The translations under genes were made by a program, and so were the position numbers. A DNA stretch of 64,000 bases from Trichaptum fuscoviolaceum. Its lineage: Eukaryota > Basidiomycota > Agaricomycetes > Hymenochaetales > Trichaptaceae. This document shows, piece by piece, positions 1-9,053 of the stretch; position 1 is the stretch's first letter, and the number at the start of each line of letters is the position of its first letter. The notes under the pieces are model-generated. The model was not told the origin of the DNA and did not search any database. It was given only the letters and a program-made list of their open reading frames with translations. The stretch is taken from assembly GCA_910574455.1 (NCBI GenBank), contig CAJSYZ010000009.1:3737040-3801039 (forward strand), read 5' to 3'.

Positions 1-779
1 TGTGGACGAACAAGGGCAGGTCAAGAGGCACAGGATGTCGAAGGGGTTAGCTAGGGCACCGTGGCAGGACGAGCGCAGGGCAGGGTTCGTGACCGGGCAG
101 GATTGCGGGACAGCAATCCTTGACCGCTGTCGTGTTGGCTTACTCAAGGCCAGACAGAGGTTGGCTTTGGACGCAGTGGATCAATCTCCTAACTGCACTT
201 CATGACTGTGGACGCGAGGCCGGGATCTGGTATCCGGGCATAGTCGAGAACCTACGAGGTCTGGGATAGCTATGGCGATGGCTATGGCTGTGGCAGGCTA
301 TGGCTGTGGCTGTGGCTATGGTGAGTGACTTCGGGACTATGGCGAGGTACGGGGTTCGCTGGAGCGGGGAACAGAGCATGACGGGAGCGGGGAGCGAGCG
401 GGGGATCATCCTAGAGTCGGGGGAACGACGAGGCGGGCTAGGGATGGATCGAGACACAGGGACGAGGCGGGGGACTGACGAGGAGACGTGGGCGAGGACA
501 AGCAGGGGCGAGGAGGTCGTAGCGGGGCGGAACTCTTAGCAGGAGAATGCATGGCGAAGCAGAGGTTCTTCTGGGATCAGAGAGCGGGGGATCCTTTCGG
601 GATCTAGCCAAGGTCGCGATTTCGGGTTTCAGTATACCGGGTTCTGTTCGGGATTGCCTTAGACATGTTGGGGTCCTGGGGGATCCCGACAAAATCTAAT
701 CAATAAGAATGAAAGATATAATGCATTAGATGCTATTTACACAGTTTCAGGGTCATTGGCAAGTTTTTGTGGCTGGAGA
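1..779. other. no gene recognised; G-rich leader
   Basis: I see no convincing coding region. A short imperfect run of GGCTATGGCTGT-like units lies around 262-320. Short open frames on both strands have no recognisable motif. The text near 590-690 looks like a retroelement terminus, but no partner repeat is present in the window. Confidence 0.4.
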
Positions 780-1910
780 AAAAAAAGTTTTGAAGGGGGG
801 TTCCGAGAGGCGGGTTTTAGCCTTCCGACACTGTACTACATACGTTCGCTAGACACGACCGTCGACCGTGAAAGTTTTGCACAATCATTTTCCTGTGTGA
901 CCCAGAGCTGCATCATATTCCCCTGAAAACCCCGCTCCCACATCTGAGACGCATGGTGGTAGTGGTTCGAGAAGCTGAGGGTCGTTACGTTGAGCGCGAT
1001 GATGCTGCGGGGACGGATTGTCGGGGCGTTTTGTGCTTTCAATGGCTTACTCTTGTTCTGGAGGAAGATGGCATGCATTCCTTGCTAACGTCTTAGAACC
1101 GGTGTCGCTAGGGCTCCGCAACCGTATCGTATTATACGGTTTACGGTACGGTACGGTACGGGCTGTACACGTACCGTAAGGAGAATTTTTAAGCTCAAAT
1201 TACGGCCGTAAATTTACGGACCGTAACCGTATATGGGTCTCCAATTACGGCCGTATACGGTTACGGTACGGGGTTACCTAGAATAGTATGATTTTATGTA
1301 AAACTACTACGGTTTTCTATGGAAACATATTACCACATGCTATATGCATGACAATAGTATCTAAATATAGTTTTTTCCGTCACGAATCACTTGCATTGAT
1401 GTCGAAAAGTCACACCTACCCCAAGTTCGCACGCTTACCCGTGACAACATGTTGTGACTCTTGCGAAGCACAGGCTGTGCAGAGGCTTTTTTAGGCATAT
1501 GGAATCTATTATGATGTGTATGTTCATTTCTATAGCTACTTATGGATGTCATCTATAGATTTTACTAGATAAAATATATACAGATAGCTTTTTCGGTAAT
1601 TAAAACCCGTATTACCGTTTACGGCCGTAAAACGGCCGTCCCGTACCGTAAAAGAGGCTGGAATGGTCTATTTACGGCCGTAAATTTACGTCCCGTTACC
1701 ATATGGGGTAACGTACTATACGGCCGTTACCGTTTACGGTACGGTGCGGAGCCCTAGGTGTCGCTGCCGGGATGGGTGCACTAAACAGACAAACCAAGTT
1801 GAGTCCGTCAATCCGCTGGCCTTCGCCGTCTCAATGTGCCGACAAAATCCAGGGTCATTTGTATGTACAGATCATCCGTCAGCGAGCCACTTCGAAGGAT
1901 TTTATTAGAT
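780..1910. repeat. mosaic repeat, segment a, copy 1 (interrupted by MITE)
   Basis: About 880-1108 plus 1757-1910 aligns by eye with 34640-34995, sharing long blocks such as TTGAGCGCGATGATGCTGCG and CAGACAAACCAAGTTGAGTC. The copy is split by the insertion at 1109-1756. It forms the outer left flank of the TFIIF-alpha/AGS block; related segments c and b flank the other side near 25.3-25.9 kb. The limits are approximate. Confidence 0.7.
1109..1756. mobile_element. hAT-like MITE, 648 bp, with 8-bp TSD
   Basis: The terminal inverted repeats are TAGGGCTCCGCA at 1109-1120 and its complement at 1745-1756, followed inward by many TTACGG/CCGTAA units. The flanking 8-bp direct repeat GGTGTCGC (1101-1108 and 1757-1764) is the target site duplication. 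An uninterrupted paralogue of the target lies at 34849-34856, which confirms both boundaries. No transposase is encoded, so the element is non-autonomous. An 8-bp TSD with TAGGG ends fits the hAT superfamily; that assignment is inference. Confidence 0.85.
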
Positions 1911-1959
1911 AGATAGCGCCGTCAGAGACAGCGGTCCCCAACACGAATGTGCAAATAGG

Positions 1960-2250
1960 AGTACAAGGGAAGTAATATAAAAAACTGTAAAAAGAGTTGA
2001 AATTGTGAGAAAGGAATGATGCATTAATGAGATAAAACCCACAATAACCAAGGAAGAACAGTTTACACAGGGAAAAAAAACTAGAAAAGGTAGTAATAAA
2101 ACGCAGATGAATTAAAGATAGGAATAAAATTGATAACAGAAAACTTATGATTGGCTGGAGTGTGAGAATTGGCTTACTTTCTGTAAAACTGGATTAAAGT
2201 TCACAATGACACATCCCTCCCTCAGCTACGCTTTGTGTCGGGGATGCATG
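1960..2250. repeat. mosaic repeat, segment c, copy 1
   Basis: An A-rich stretch followed by TGATTGGCTG and CCCTCCCTCAGCTACGCTT matches 25260-25592 in the same orientation. The two direct copies bracket the TFIIF-alpha/AGS region. Confidence 0.65.
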
Positions 2251-2307
2251 TCCTCCCATTATTCAGGAGTGACTTACTGAAATCAGTGCTGTTGACTTAA
2301 ATCAGTG

Positions 2308-2362
2308 CTTCAGTCAGTCAGTCAGTCAGGTCAGTCATTCAGGCAGTTCAGTCATTCAGTTA
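2308..2362. repeat. short CAGT-type tandem repeat
   Basis: Repeats of TCAG/GTCA/TTCA units form a simple-sequence tract just 3' of the TFIIF-alpha relic. Confidence 0.6.
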
Positions 2363-2399
2363 ATATAAGTAGATGATAATATTATAAGCACAAAATAAG

Positions 2400-4330
2400 T
2401 ACAATAATAAGTAAACTAAGAACTCGCCGCCCACCCACGAGAGGGCTCATCGCCCGGCTCCCACTGCCTTTCAGCTTCAGCATCGGCGGGCGCGGAGGGG
2501 GAGGTCGCGCGCTTCTCAACAACACTGTCCACTGACACTGACACTCGGCACGGGCGGCGTTGATACCGGTTCTGTCTTGATTTGTGTAGGCACGAGAGAA
2601 CCTGGTGCGTGAGGGCGGTCTGGAGGGAGGGCGGGACGAGGCTTTGGATCCAGGCGTTGGTGTGGGTGCTGCTGTTGGTGTCGGACCTTGAGAGCCAGAC
2701 CGCTGCTGCTGTGTTGTTTGTTGTTGGGCTACACCAGTAGCCATAACTTCTGGTTCCTCTTCCTCCTCTTCCTCAGCCTTACGAGTAGTACTATCAGCAG
2801 ACGAACGTCAGAAAGTGCGCAGAAACATACCGAGGAGGCATAAGGATTTTCATCTTCATTGCCATCGTACGCGCCATTCTTCTCGATCTTGCGGACAAGT
2901 TTCTTCATTTGCTTGCCTGCACCTGTTAACTGCTGCTCTGTTTCCTCGTCTTCATCTGATTCGCCTATATAACCCTCTCGTGTCTTATTTGCTGTACGAT
3001 ATTCACGCTTTAGACGTTCCTGGATAGCAGAAAAGAAAGTTGATCAACTGAATATTGAGAGAGAAAAAAGAACTGAGCAAACCTGAATCTCCTTGGCCAC
3101 TTCATCACGAGTGTCCTCAACGTCCATCTTTTCATCATCATCCGCAAACTCATCCTCATACTCCATCTCATCTAAGTCACCCTCACCCCCTCTATCCCTT
3201 TCCCGCCTCCGGCGCTTATCAACACCCTCTTCATCATCTTCCTGATATAGCCCACGCATCCCCGAGTCCACAGTCTTCAGTCTCCTCCCCCCGGGGCCCA
3301 GCGACCTGCCGCCGATGTCATACACAAGACTCGCACCTGTCGTCGCACCGCCCGCAATCGGCGCAGAGATGCCATTTGCCGCAATGCCCATCAATTTCTC
3401 CGCTTCCTGTTTCCCGGCGCTTCTGGAACTTGTACCACTGGTGTGCAGGCACGCATTTGATCTCCTGGTCAGCTGCGGGCATGAACAGCGCGAGCGTCTC
3501 GCTCTTCGCAGCCTCCTCCCTCCTTCCCACCCATACCTCGCTGCCCGTCCCGTCGTCCGCGACCCAGGGATACAGTTTCTCTCGACGCATCTTCCGGATG
3601 TGCTCGGGCACCAGGAACACCTGCCTGGTCTTCTTCTGAAACTTGCGTTTCCGCTTCTCCTTTTCCTTGTCTTTGCTATCCTTTCCCTTTTGCGGGGTCG
3701 CCTCACCGTTAACATTGTGGATCAGCCGGCCCTCTGCATCAACCATGACTATACGTCCGTCTGCACCAATGACGGGCTTCTCATCTGCTTCCAACATCGG
3801 CTTCATGGGCACTTGCGAGCTGACTCCGCCCAGACCCTCATCAGTAGGGTCACGGCGCAGCTCCTTGTGGTTGAGCTTCACGGGCCGCGCCCACGTACTG
3901 ATGTCGACCGGTTTTCGCGAGTCGAAATTCATCACGTCGTATCGCCACCCATGCCTGTCGCAGCTCATCAGCTTGAACTCCTGGTACGGCGCGTCCTTGC
4001 CGCTGACAGCCGTGGACGTTGAGGCCAAAGACAACCCGGATCTCTCGATCTTGATATCCGACTTCCGCTCTAGCTTCACCAGTGGCATCCCCGCGCTTTG
4101 TCCTCACTTTCTGCTTTGGTTGCGGCGGCAGTGGGGGTAGCTTCGAGACCTGCACCTGGATGGGTCGTTACAGATTCTTTTGGAAGAGCGTGGGCTCTCT
4201 CTTTTCTTGCTTTATCTTCAGCAGAGGTGCCTTTGCGCGTCGAATGGCTCAAGCTCCAGGGATCAAGTTGTGTAGGCTGGCATATGCGCTTCAGGTGTCC
4301 CAGTTGGACTACATCGGTTCTTCCCAATGT
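2400..4330 (-). pseudogene. TFG1: TFIIF alpha subunit (RAP74/Tfg1) pseudogene
   Basis: The intact protein is the large subunit of TFIIF, which binds RNA polymerase II in the preinitiation complex. Reading leftward, 4088-3410 encodes the N-terminal dimerisation region, with EFKLMSCDRHGWRYDVMNFD, then VPEHIRKMRREKLYPWV and VWVGRREEA, then HQWYKFQKR. About 3408-3080 continues in another frame with GPGGRRLKTVDSG and an acidic stretch. After an intron, 3023-2830 encodes ERLKREYRTANKTREGYI, and 2760-2410 is a Gln/Pro/Ser-rich tail. At least four single-base shifts are needed (near 4095, 3408, 2570 and 2500), so it cannot be translated intact. A stretch present in mushroom homologues after WYKFQK also seems missing. 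Introns are kept, so it is a DNA-level copy, not a retrocopy. The 5' end merges with the AGS relic upstream on the same strand. Confidence 0.85.
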
Positions 4331-4334
4331 TCAG

Positions 4335-4647
4335 GATCCCAATCTTCCGTATCCATGACTGCTACGCGAGGCACATGCTCAGCTTCACCATCCGAAGGTC
4401 TTCATGTAAGAGAGCAATCTATCGGCTAGTATTGATACTGCGCTTGTGGACGTCTTCCATGCGCTCATGACATTCAACACCGGGAAACGCTGGACAGCCA
4501 AACGAGCATGCAAGATTAAGTGCCATTTTAATTGTTTTCGTAACTTGCAATAACATGTGTGCTGTTGAACTCGATTTGACAGGGAGTCACTGTGACTGGA
4601 GTCAGAATGCAAAACACCAGAAAGTGGATGCAAACTTACCCATCCAG
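4335..4647 (-). pseudogene. alpha-1,3-glucan synthase pseudogene, distal segment (3 of 3)
   Basis: This piece directly continues the AGS segment ending at 15594 once the retrotransposon and one TCCAG duplication are removed; the codons for MPGW then run into a GTAAGT donor at about 4640. After the intron the minus strand encodes STAHMLLQVTKTIKMALN, then RLAVQRFPV in a shifted frame, then MEDVHKRSINTSR and TEDWDPEHWEEPM. These match the C-terminal edge of the GT5 synthase domain and the linker behind it. Frameshifts and stops are present. The large multi-membrane C-terminal half of AGS is absent; TFIIF-alpha sequence begins instead near 4330. Confidence 0.8.
4643..4647. repeat. TSD (TCCAG), left copy, of retrotransposon 1
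   Basis: TCCAG at 4643-4647 and 15594-15598 flanks the paired LTRs exactly. Confidence 0.9.
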
Positions 4648-5197
4648 TGTTACGCATCAAAGCTGCTTACCCTTGTTTACACATTGTTTATGTTCCCCCT
4701 CATCTTTTTCTCTCACCCTTTCTACCTGCATGTGCGTACACACATTGCATCATTCTTTCATCATTGACTCCACACTCCGATGGCTCCACTTGCTCCACCT
4801 TCACTCCGAGAGCCCCAGGACCTTCCACTCCGATGATACATCATTCTACTCCACTCTACTCCACCTATGCTCCGATCTGACATCATCCTCCATTAATTAG
4901 AGCCACTATGACGGACTCACTCCACTTCTGACCCGCGATGATGTAGCTTCATTCCTTGCTCCACTCTATTGTTCTCTGTAGTATATAAGGCCATGTACAT
5001 AGCGCCCCAGGATGACACTTAAGTCAATCCTCCTATAGTCTTTTACAATCACGTACCAAAGACTCTGTTCACCCACGACTTCCGGTATAGAGACCCTCAC
5101 AAAGCGGACCCTCTATACTGTACTTGCTACTTCACCCAACAACGCTTTGGTCACTTATCATTTCCGTGATAAGTCCATCGAAGCCGTGAACGTAACA
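4648..5197 (+). repeat. 5' LTR of retrotransposon 1
   Basis: The 550-bp direct repeat has TG...CA ends. It contains a TATATAAGG promoter element at 4982-4990, and the inferred RNA start (5021) matches the primer-binding site. Confidence 0.95.
4982..4990 (+). promoter_or_regulatory. TATA box in 5' LTR
   Basis: TATATAAGG lies 39 bp upstream of AAGTCAATCCT (5021-5031), the segment complementary to the primer-binding site, so RNA probably starts at about 5021. The same box recurs in the 3' LTR. Confidence 0.7.
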
Positions 5198-5200
5198 ATT

Positions 5201-5211
5201 AGGATTGACTT
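5201..5211 (+). promoter_or_regulatory. self-priming primer-binding site
   Basis: AGGATTGACTT, three bases after the LTR, is the perfect reverse complement of AAGTCAATCCT at 5021-5031 within the LTR. This is the arrangement of Tf1/sushi-type elements, whose RNA 5' end folds back as the minus-strand primer instead of a tRNA. Confidence 0.8.
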
Positions 5212-5778
5212 CTTTCTCATCTGAGATCGATCTCAACTCCGAAACACCCCCCTCTACGCTCTACCACATTCTACAGCAGAATAAATCGGTACACCCTACG
5301 CATTCCAATCTGGAATACTGACGGTTAAGTATTACAACTGGCCCTTGTCTACTAACTATCAACTAGGAACAAAAGGAATACGAACGACAGTACGATCGAA
5401 TACACCAAGCATACAGTGCTATACTTGGAAGGAAGCAACAGACAAGTAATCACAGAAATTAAGCAGGTTCACGACAGAATTTACGGTCCTTGTTACGCGT
5501 TTGGTTGGTGATAGCGTGAAGCAGAGGATCACGACCCATTCAAGCAGCTTAGCCACGTCCAACGTAACTTGAAGAGAAGAAGGAAGCAGGGGAAAGGTCT
5601 CATCCACCACAGAAACTGCCACAGCCGGAAGACAAGCATACCCTCACTCGTTGACAACAGCAATACACGGTGAACATCGAAACAGATTATCCAGCGAACC
5701 TAGGAAGACAGAAAGGACAAGGTATCCGAAGACGTTAATATCACTCACGCATACTCTTGTAGCTCAAAGGGTTGATAA
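5212..5778 (+). other. retrotransposon 1 leader
   Basis: This untranslated leader has no clear gene. A TGA and a TAA close the frame immediately upstream of the first long open frame at 5779. Confidence 0.5.
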
Positions 5779-6408
5779 CCCGAGGAAGTGCCCAACCTGA
5801 GGATTACTATACTACTCGCCGATCGCACGGAACTACCGTTGGCAGGCGTACTAAGGATCAACATCCTTAACCCCGTCTCCATCTACGACTTACAACCCAC
5901 TTCATACCAATCCGACACACCCCCTCATAACCCCTCCGAACTTGACGAAAGCAGGACAGACCCACAGGACTATTCCGAGTACGAACATCGAACACAAGAA
6001 GATAACGAAAGCCTCTACGATCAACTTGTACCCCCTCGATTAGAACCATCCGTTACTCAGGAAACCTACGCATACTCCGCTGAGGAAGGAACAGATTTCG
6101 AGAACCCAAACCACCATTGGAACGAAGTATCTGAGCACAACAGATTACTACATCCAGCAACTCCGAATCACTCCAACCCTCCGATCACTACACCCCCAAG
6201 CGTAGAACGAGCCCTACGTCCCTTCCCTCAACTTCGAACATCCGAACGAACCCCCACACCCGCTCCAGGACCTTCCAGAACTTTAGGAAATCTCAGACAA
6301 ACTTTCCAAAGGACAGGAAGACGACTTAGGAATACATTACAACAACCGATTAATCAATCTGGCGAATCAAGCTCCCGCTCCCGCCCCCAACTTCGACCAA
6401 CTAATTGA
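5779..6408 (+). CDS. retrotransposon 1 5' open frame 1, unknown function
   Basis: About 209 codons, Pro/Ser/Thr-rich and acidic, with a basic patch near the end (RTGRRLRNTL). It has no ATG; the first possible near-cognate start is GTG at 5788. It overlaps the next frame by about 120 bp (6287-6408), suggesting that one original reading frame was split by an indel, or that frameshifting is used. I do not recognise the protein. It lies where other Ty3 elements have only a short leader before gag. Confidence 0.45.
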   Translation, partial: PEEVPNLRITILLADRTELPLAGVLRINILNPVSIYDLQPTSYQSDTPPHNPSELDESRTDPQDYSEYEHRTQEDNESLYDQLVPPRLEPSVTQETYAYSAEEGTDFENPNHHWNEVSEHNRLLHPATPNHSNPPITTPPSVERALRPFPQLRTSERTPTPAPGPSRTLGNLRQTFQRTGRRLRNTLQQPINQSGESSSRSRPQLRPTN

Positions 6409-6886
6409 AGACAACTATCAGCACCTTGTCAATAGTGCATTAGTTCATCCGATCCAACAGAACTCCAAATACGACCTACAATACCTCCAACTCCGTCTAC
6501 ACTCTATACGACACGACCCCATTAATTGGATCTACCGACACGGCATCTTTTGGTTCGAAGGAAAGCCATACATTCCCGATTGTTACCTTCGCAAAGGCCT
6601 TATTGGAATCTGCCACACCAAAGTTGACAACGCCATTGATCATTTCTCCGAAAGAGAAACCCTCTTGAACCTCACATCAATTGTTTATTGGCCCGGACAA
6701 CCCCAGGACGTTGCAACCGAAATACGGAAGTGTATTTGTTACCTACTACACTCTGAACCACCCACCCGAGTTGCCAGCCCACCTCTCGAAGCATCCATCC
6801 GATCCATTACTCCACCTCCTGTTGAACCCGAAGAAGGAAGCCGAACCGTTACCCCAACTCCCCCAGCAAACGAAGACACCAACTGA
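6287..6886 (+). CDS. retrotransposon 1 5' open frame 2 with H2C2-like zinc-binding segment
   Basis: This open frame has no early ATG. Around 6535-6770 it reads WIYRHGIFWFEGKPYIPD, then CHTKVDNAIDHF, then YWPGQPQDV and KCICY. The spacing (H-x8-H, YWPG, C-x-C) strongly resembles the H2C2 zinc-binding domain at the N terminus of retroviral-type integrases, but the final pair is CxC instead of CxxC. The element's regular integrase copy lies separately at about 11205-11350. A Pro-rich tail follows to the stop at 6884. Function is unknown; a captured, duplicated integrase N-terminal domain is my inference. Confidence 0.5.
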   Translation, partial: EISDKLSKGQEDDLGIHYNNRLINLANQAPAPAPNFDQLIEDNYQHLVNSALVHPIQQNSKYDLQYLQLRLHSIRHDPINWIYRHGIFWFEGKPYIPDCYLRKGLIGICHTKVDNAIDHFSERETLLNLTSIVYWPGQPQDVATEIRKCICYLLHSEPPTRVASPPLEASIRSITPPPVEPEEGSRTVTPTPPANEDTN

Positions 6887-6901
6887 ATTAAATTTCAGTA
6901 A

Positions 6902-7897
6902 CTCGTTAAACTGGCGCCAAAAGACAGACCACCAGTTCCAGGAAAATACGTACCCATAGCAGCACAAGTACCCGTTGGAGTTACCCGCCCAGAAAACGCC
7001 GAATTTGACCCAGTAAACCGAGCCTGGTACAGACTTGACAAATCCAGAAGAAAAGTCTACCTTCATTTTCACTCAGGACACGACACCTGGAGAGCAATCT
7101 CGCATACAATCAAGAACCCGACCACATACTACAAACAGGTTAATACTTGGTACGCAGGAATTGAACCCAGTCAGGAAGAAATCGACCAGATACTTGCAAG
7201 AACATCAAGAACAGGCAGTCGACTTAACTCACCCAGAGTTGTTTCTTCTCAACTCGCATCACCCGCTCCTTCACAACACTCGCCATTAACCACTACTCAA
7301 CCAGAAGCACCACCAGCTAAAACTGAAGCACCACCCGCTGAATCGACAGCACTACCCTCATTATCTTACGCAGCAGCAGCAGCACCTAAAGCTGAACAAA
7401 CCTCCCCACTCCTCACATTCACCCAACCGAAGGCTGAAACACCCGCACCTGTTTCTGAACTCGAATCCGAAGAACCAGAACTTGTAGGACAATTTGAAGG
7501 ACTTCGCATCGACACCAGATTTGAAGAAGGCGCAACTTGGATACCCACTTGGACTCCACCTCCCAAGAACTACACTTCACAGGAGACACAAACTATCCTC
7601 ACTCTCGAGCAACTAGAGAAAGAGGAAGCTGAACTCAGAAGACGCAGACGAGAATCTGAAGCAGAAACTTCAGACGAATCAGAAGAAGACTCAGAAGCCG
7701 AAGACACGGCACACACCGCCGAAGGATCTACACACTCAGCCGCAGGATCTACATCGGTTAACGCCAACAATAGTAACCGAAGTTCACCTGTACCCGAAAT
7801 TCTGGAAAACGACGAACACCCCGATCAGGAAAACCTTCCACAGCCACCCCCACCCCCACCATCACCTACACCCCCAGGAACCCCAGTGATAGTCGAA
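6902..7897 (+). other. open region in gag frame upstream of first ATG
   Basis: The frame is open without an ATG and continuous with gag. It encodes WYRLDKSRRKVYLHFHSGHD near 7020, then Pro/Ala/Ser-rich and Glu-rich low complexity. It may be the N-terminal extension of a longer Gag whose start was lost, or a non-translated relic. Confidence 0.45.
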
Positions 7898-9040
7898 ATG
7901 GCCGATCAAGCAGACCATCAACCGCGAGGCACCGGAGCAAACAAACCTTTTAACTTTACCGGCAAACGAAGCGAAGCTAGCCGATGGCTTAGCCTTGTTG
8001 AAAACTACTTGGCACTTAACGATTTGGACTATGCAACCGATCAACGCAAAATACGATTTGCACTCTCCTTTTGCACTGAAGGACCCGCTGCAATCTTTGC
8101 AAAGAATGTTAAAGACGAACAGGACAATGCACAATGGGTTATGACTTGGCAACAATTTGTGGACAAATTCAAGTCACATTTCATCTCAACCGATTACATC
8201 GCCGACGCATTCAAGGAACTCTCTAGCCTCAAGCAAGCACCTACGGACAAAATTGATGATTACATTCATAACTTCCAGCGACTCGCACGTGAAGCAAACA
8301 TCACCGACTTCACAGTGCTCTTTTCCATGTTCAAGAATGGATTACTGCGACATACGCGAACCGCACTACTTCAGAAGGATATCCCAGTTCCAGACAATGG
8401 AATAAAGATAATGGCACCATACTACGAAGCAGCCAGGAAGATAGGAAAATCATACGAAGAGATCTATCAGGACAACCGCCCGTTCAATCGACTCCGCAAC
8501 CGTTATGGACAATCCTCATATAATCGACCTCGATTCAACAAATTTCGCAGACGACGACTCAACGAAATGGACATAGATTCTGAACCCGAATCAGACCAAC
8601 CCGAGGAACCAGAAAATTTGGAAGAATCATTCAAGCTCTACGCGATGTACTTCAACAAGCTTACGCCCGAGGAAAAGAAGAAAGCGCAAGCAGATGGACT
8701 CTGTTTCTACTGCAAGAAGGCAGGACATTTTGCAAACAAATTCCCTTCGCGTCCCGCACGCACCTCGAAGTTCCGAAGCTCAGGAAAATCACCAAGGAAA
8801 TTCCAGAACAACTTCAGACGAAACAATGGACGATTCAAGAAGCGAAACATCAACTTGATGGAACTTGACGAAGAACCCGATGACCCGGACGATTTGATTG
8901 CTGAACGCGCAATCCAGATCCATGAAATGATGACAGACCTCAATGGACAAGAACAGGAAGCATTGTTCAACATGCTAGACGAAATGCCCGATCCCAATGA
9001 CGACAACAACGATTTTGATGATGATGATGGAAATTTTTGA
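7898..9040 (+). CDS. gag: Gag (retrotransposon 1)
   Basis: The ATG at 7898 begins MADQADHQPRGTGANKPFNF. A retrotransposon-type capsid domain follows (WLSLVENYLALNDLDY, FALSFCTEGPA, FVDKFKSHF, IDDYIHNFQRL). Then come a basic Arg-rich tract, an acidic stretch, and a CCHC-type zinc knuckle at about 8701-8742. The knuckle reads CFYCKKAGHFANKF, so the last Cys is replaced by Phe (TTC), which should weaken RNA binding. The C terminus is Asp-rich and ends at TGA 9038-9040, immediately after a -1 slippery heptamer. Gag packages element RNA into virus-like particles in the cytoplasm. Confidence 0.85.
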   Translation: MADQADHQPRGTGANKPFNFTGKRSEASRWLSLVENYLALNDLDYATDQRKIRFALSFCTEGPAAIFAKNVKDEQDNAQWVMTWQQFVDKFKSHFISTDYIADAFKELSSLKQAPTDKIDDYIHNFQRLAREANITDFTVLFSMFKNGLLRHTRTALLQKDIPVPDNGIKIMAPYYEAARKIGKSYEEIYQDNRPFNRLRNRYGQSSYNRPRFNKFRRRRLNEMDIDSEPESDQPEEPENLEESFKLYAMYFNKLTPEEKKKAQADGLCFYCKKAGHFANKFPSRPARTSKFRSSGKSPRKFQNNFRRNNGRFKKRNINLMELDEEPDDPDDLIAERAIQIHEMMTDLNGQEQEALFNMLDEMPDPNDDNNDFDDDDGNF

Positions 9041-9053
9041 TCAACTCCGAGTT
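9031..9053 (+). promoter_or_regulatory. -1 ribosomal frameshift signal (gag-pol, element 1)
   Basis: A_AAT_TTT at 9031-9037, in the gag frame, fits the X_XXY_YYZ rule and is followed directly by the gag TGA. The pol frame is the -1 frame and opens at this point. A small stem-loop (CAACT CCG AGTTG, 9042-9054) starts four bases downstream. Confidence 0.7.

Noticed and set aside
1109..1756. CRISPR-like or regulatory repeat array of TACGGCCGTAA units
   Set aside because: The units are irregular and lie between TIRs with a clear 8-bp TSD, so they are part of a MITE in a eukaryotic genome.
3055..3639. Plus-strand 194-codon frame
   Set aside because: It is the antisense of TFIIF-alpha exons; its His/Pro/Ser-rich composition is typical of shadow frames.
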